From a bacterium (GTDB lineage: Bacteria > Vulcanimicrobiota > Vulcanimicrobiia > Vulcanimicrobiales > Vulcanimicrobiaceae): 6,719 nucleotides of DNA. Positions within the stretch are counted from its first letter, which is position 1. Every line of letters starts with the position of its first letter. Where the stretch lies: positions 1-6,719 of the forward strand of contig JAKAPO010000133.1 in the NCBI GenBank assembly GCA_021807065.1, read 5' to 3'. The notes below the pieces were generated by a model. The model saw nothing but the letters and a program-made list of their open reading frames with translations. It searched no databases and was not told where the DNA came from. Positions 6,111 through 6,719 of the stretch are shown piece by piece. A program made the translations under genes and the position numbers.

Positions 6111-6130
6111 CGAAGTGGAATCGGGGGAGC
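6094..6130 (+). repeat. Dispersed repeat, copy 3, overlapping the permease 3' end
   Basis: TGTCACCCCGAGCG followed by TAGCGAAGTGGAATCGGGGG. It begins inside the permease coding region and provides its last codons and the TAG stop at 6108-6110. One base (C for T) differs from the shared 14-base core of copies 1 and 2. CCCCGA (6099-6104) and TCGGGG (6121-6126) form a 6-bp inverted repeat with a 16-base loop, so this copy could fold as a weak hairpin. Confidence 0.65.
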
Positions 6131-6142
6131 GCCGGGGGCACC

Positions 6143-6157
6143 GCGCCGAAGAGGCGC
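6143..6157 (+). promoter_or_regulatory. Possible hairpin over the ppk ribosome binding site
   Basis: GCGCC (6143-6147), loop GAAGA, GGCGC (6153-6157) is a perfect 5-bp stem whose loop and right arm contain AGAGG, the only Shine-Dalgarno candidate for ppk. A second upstream segment, AGCGCC (6128-6133), is also complementary to GGCGCT (6153-6158), so two exclusive pairings are possible. The stems are short, and regulation is only a possibility. Confidence 0.25.
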
Positions 6158-6166
6158 TGTTCCTTC

Positions 6167-6719
6167 ATGCTCTCTCCAGTCCGGCCGTTGCCGCAGAAAG
6201 GAATCCAGCCGCCCGACGAACCCGGAGCTTTCCTCAGTCAGGAGCTCTCGTGGCTCGAGTTCAACGACCGCGTGCTCGAAGAGGCGCTCGATCGCCGTAC
6301 GCCGCTGCTGGAGCGGTTGAAATTCGTCGCGATCTACGACACGAATCTCGACGAGTTCTTCATGATACGCGTTGCAGCGATAAAGCAGCAGATCGAAGCA
6401 CAGGTCATGCGGCGCTCGGAAGACGGACGTTTGCCGGCGGAACATCTGGCGGCCGTCTCCGAACGGGTGCGCCGCTCGAAGGCGGCGCAGATGCAATTGC
6501 TGAGCGATCGATTGCTGCCGGCGCTCGGCCGAGCGGGCATAGGGATATCGCGAATCGCCGATCTCGACGAAGAGGCGCAGACCTTCCTCGAACGCATCTT
6601 CGACGAACGCGTCTTTCCCGTACTGACGCCGCTCGCAGTCGATAGCGGTCACCCGTTTCCGTACATCTCGAACTTTTCGCTCTCTCTTCCCGTCGAATTG
6701 AAGGAGAACCCGGCCGAAG
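6167..6719 (+). CDS. ppk1: Polyphosphate kinase 1, N-terminal part
   Basis: These are the first 184 codons of PPK1, the enzyme that reversibly transfers the ATP gamma-phosphate to inorganic polyphosphate (EC 2.7.4.1). The gene continues past the window end; full-length enzymes are about 690-740 residues. The N-terminal domain is clear: SQELSWLEFNDRVLEEALDR (residues 24-43), PLLERLKFVAIYDTNLDEFF (46-65) with the conserved Asn60 at the ATP-binding position, MIRVAAIKQQI, then VFPVLTPLAVDSGHPFPYISN (149-169), where the HPFPYISN motif is family-typical. The catalytic histidines lie outside the window, so activity cannot be judged. Residues 1-23 are an extra proline-rich leader before the conserved start. 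ATG 6167 is the only sensible start: no ATG, GTG or TTG occurs in frame for at least 80 bases upstream. AGAGG 12 bases before it is a distant Shine-Dalgarno candidate. The gene follows the permease by 56 bases on the same strand. Confidence 0.93.
   Translation, partial: MLSPVRPLPQKGIQPPDEPGAFLSQELSWLEFNDRVLEEALDRRTPLLERLKFVAIYDTNLDEFFMIRVAAIKQQIEAQVMRRSEDGRLPAEHLAAVSERVRRSKAAQMQLLSDRLLPALGRAGIGISRIADLDEEAQTFLERIFDERVFPVLTPLAVDSGHPFPYISNFSLSLPVELKENPAE

Noticed and set aside
1260..6130. CRISPR array from the recurring core
   Set aside because: Copies are 0.7-4 kb apart with genes between them, and there are no regular spacers and no cas genes.
1..6719. A defence, toxin-antitoxin, phage or biosynthetic cluster
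   Set aside because: All seven genes belong to ordinary metabolic, transport or envelope families or are a single unknown lipoprotein. No such system signature is present.

Overview
This is a moderately GC-rich bacterial chromosomal stretch, densely packed with ordinary-looking genes. There is no phage, transposase, CRISPR array, tRNA or rRNA in it. The organism is probably an uncultured environmental bacterium. The mix of genes (a secreted Asp-box protein, a MGDG-synthase-like glycosyltransferase, an ROK sugar kinase, a YfnA/CAT-like permease and PPK1) together with a short intergenic repeat of the GTCATCCCGAGCG type would suit a lineage such as Candidatus Eremiobacterota (WPS-2). That placement is a low-confidence guess from memory of similar genomes, not something the sequence proves.

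Layout. On the minus strand at the left are a secreted beta-propeller-type protein with Asp-box repeats (start 1230, running off the window at base 1) and, upstream of it, a YkgJ-family cysteine-cluster protein (1289-1963). Divergent from these, on the plus strand, is an ROK-family sugar kinase (2075-3025). It ends tail-to-tail, with a 4-base overlap, against a minus-strand MGDG-synthase/UgtP-like glycosyltransferase (3022-4173). Divergent again on the plus strand are a small lipoprotein of unknown function (4230-4688), an APC-family amino acid permease whose frame opens immediately after it (about 4695-6110), and the first 184 codons of polyphosphate kinase PPK1 (6167 to the window end).

How the genes relate. 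ROK kinases commonly make glucose-6-phosphate and UgtP/MGDG-type enzymes use UDP-hexose to build glycolipids, so kinase and glycosyltransferase could be metabolically linked. They are convergent, however, not co-transcribed. The lipoprotein, permease and ppk lie in one direction with gaps of about 6 and 56 bases and could form one transcription unit. No clear multi-gene defence or biosynthetic system is visible.

The points most worth checking are: (1) the permease has no ATG, GTG or TTG at the place where its conserved N-terminus begins; (2) a dispersed repeat, TGTCAYCCCGAGCG, occurs three times at gene boundaries, once supplying the permease stop codon and twice flanking the ykgJ-like gene; (3) a bulged 12-bp stem-loop lies at the overlapping convergent gene ends; (4) the GxG motif in permease TM1 is one residue short.
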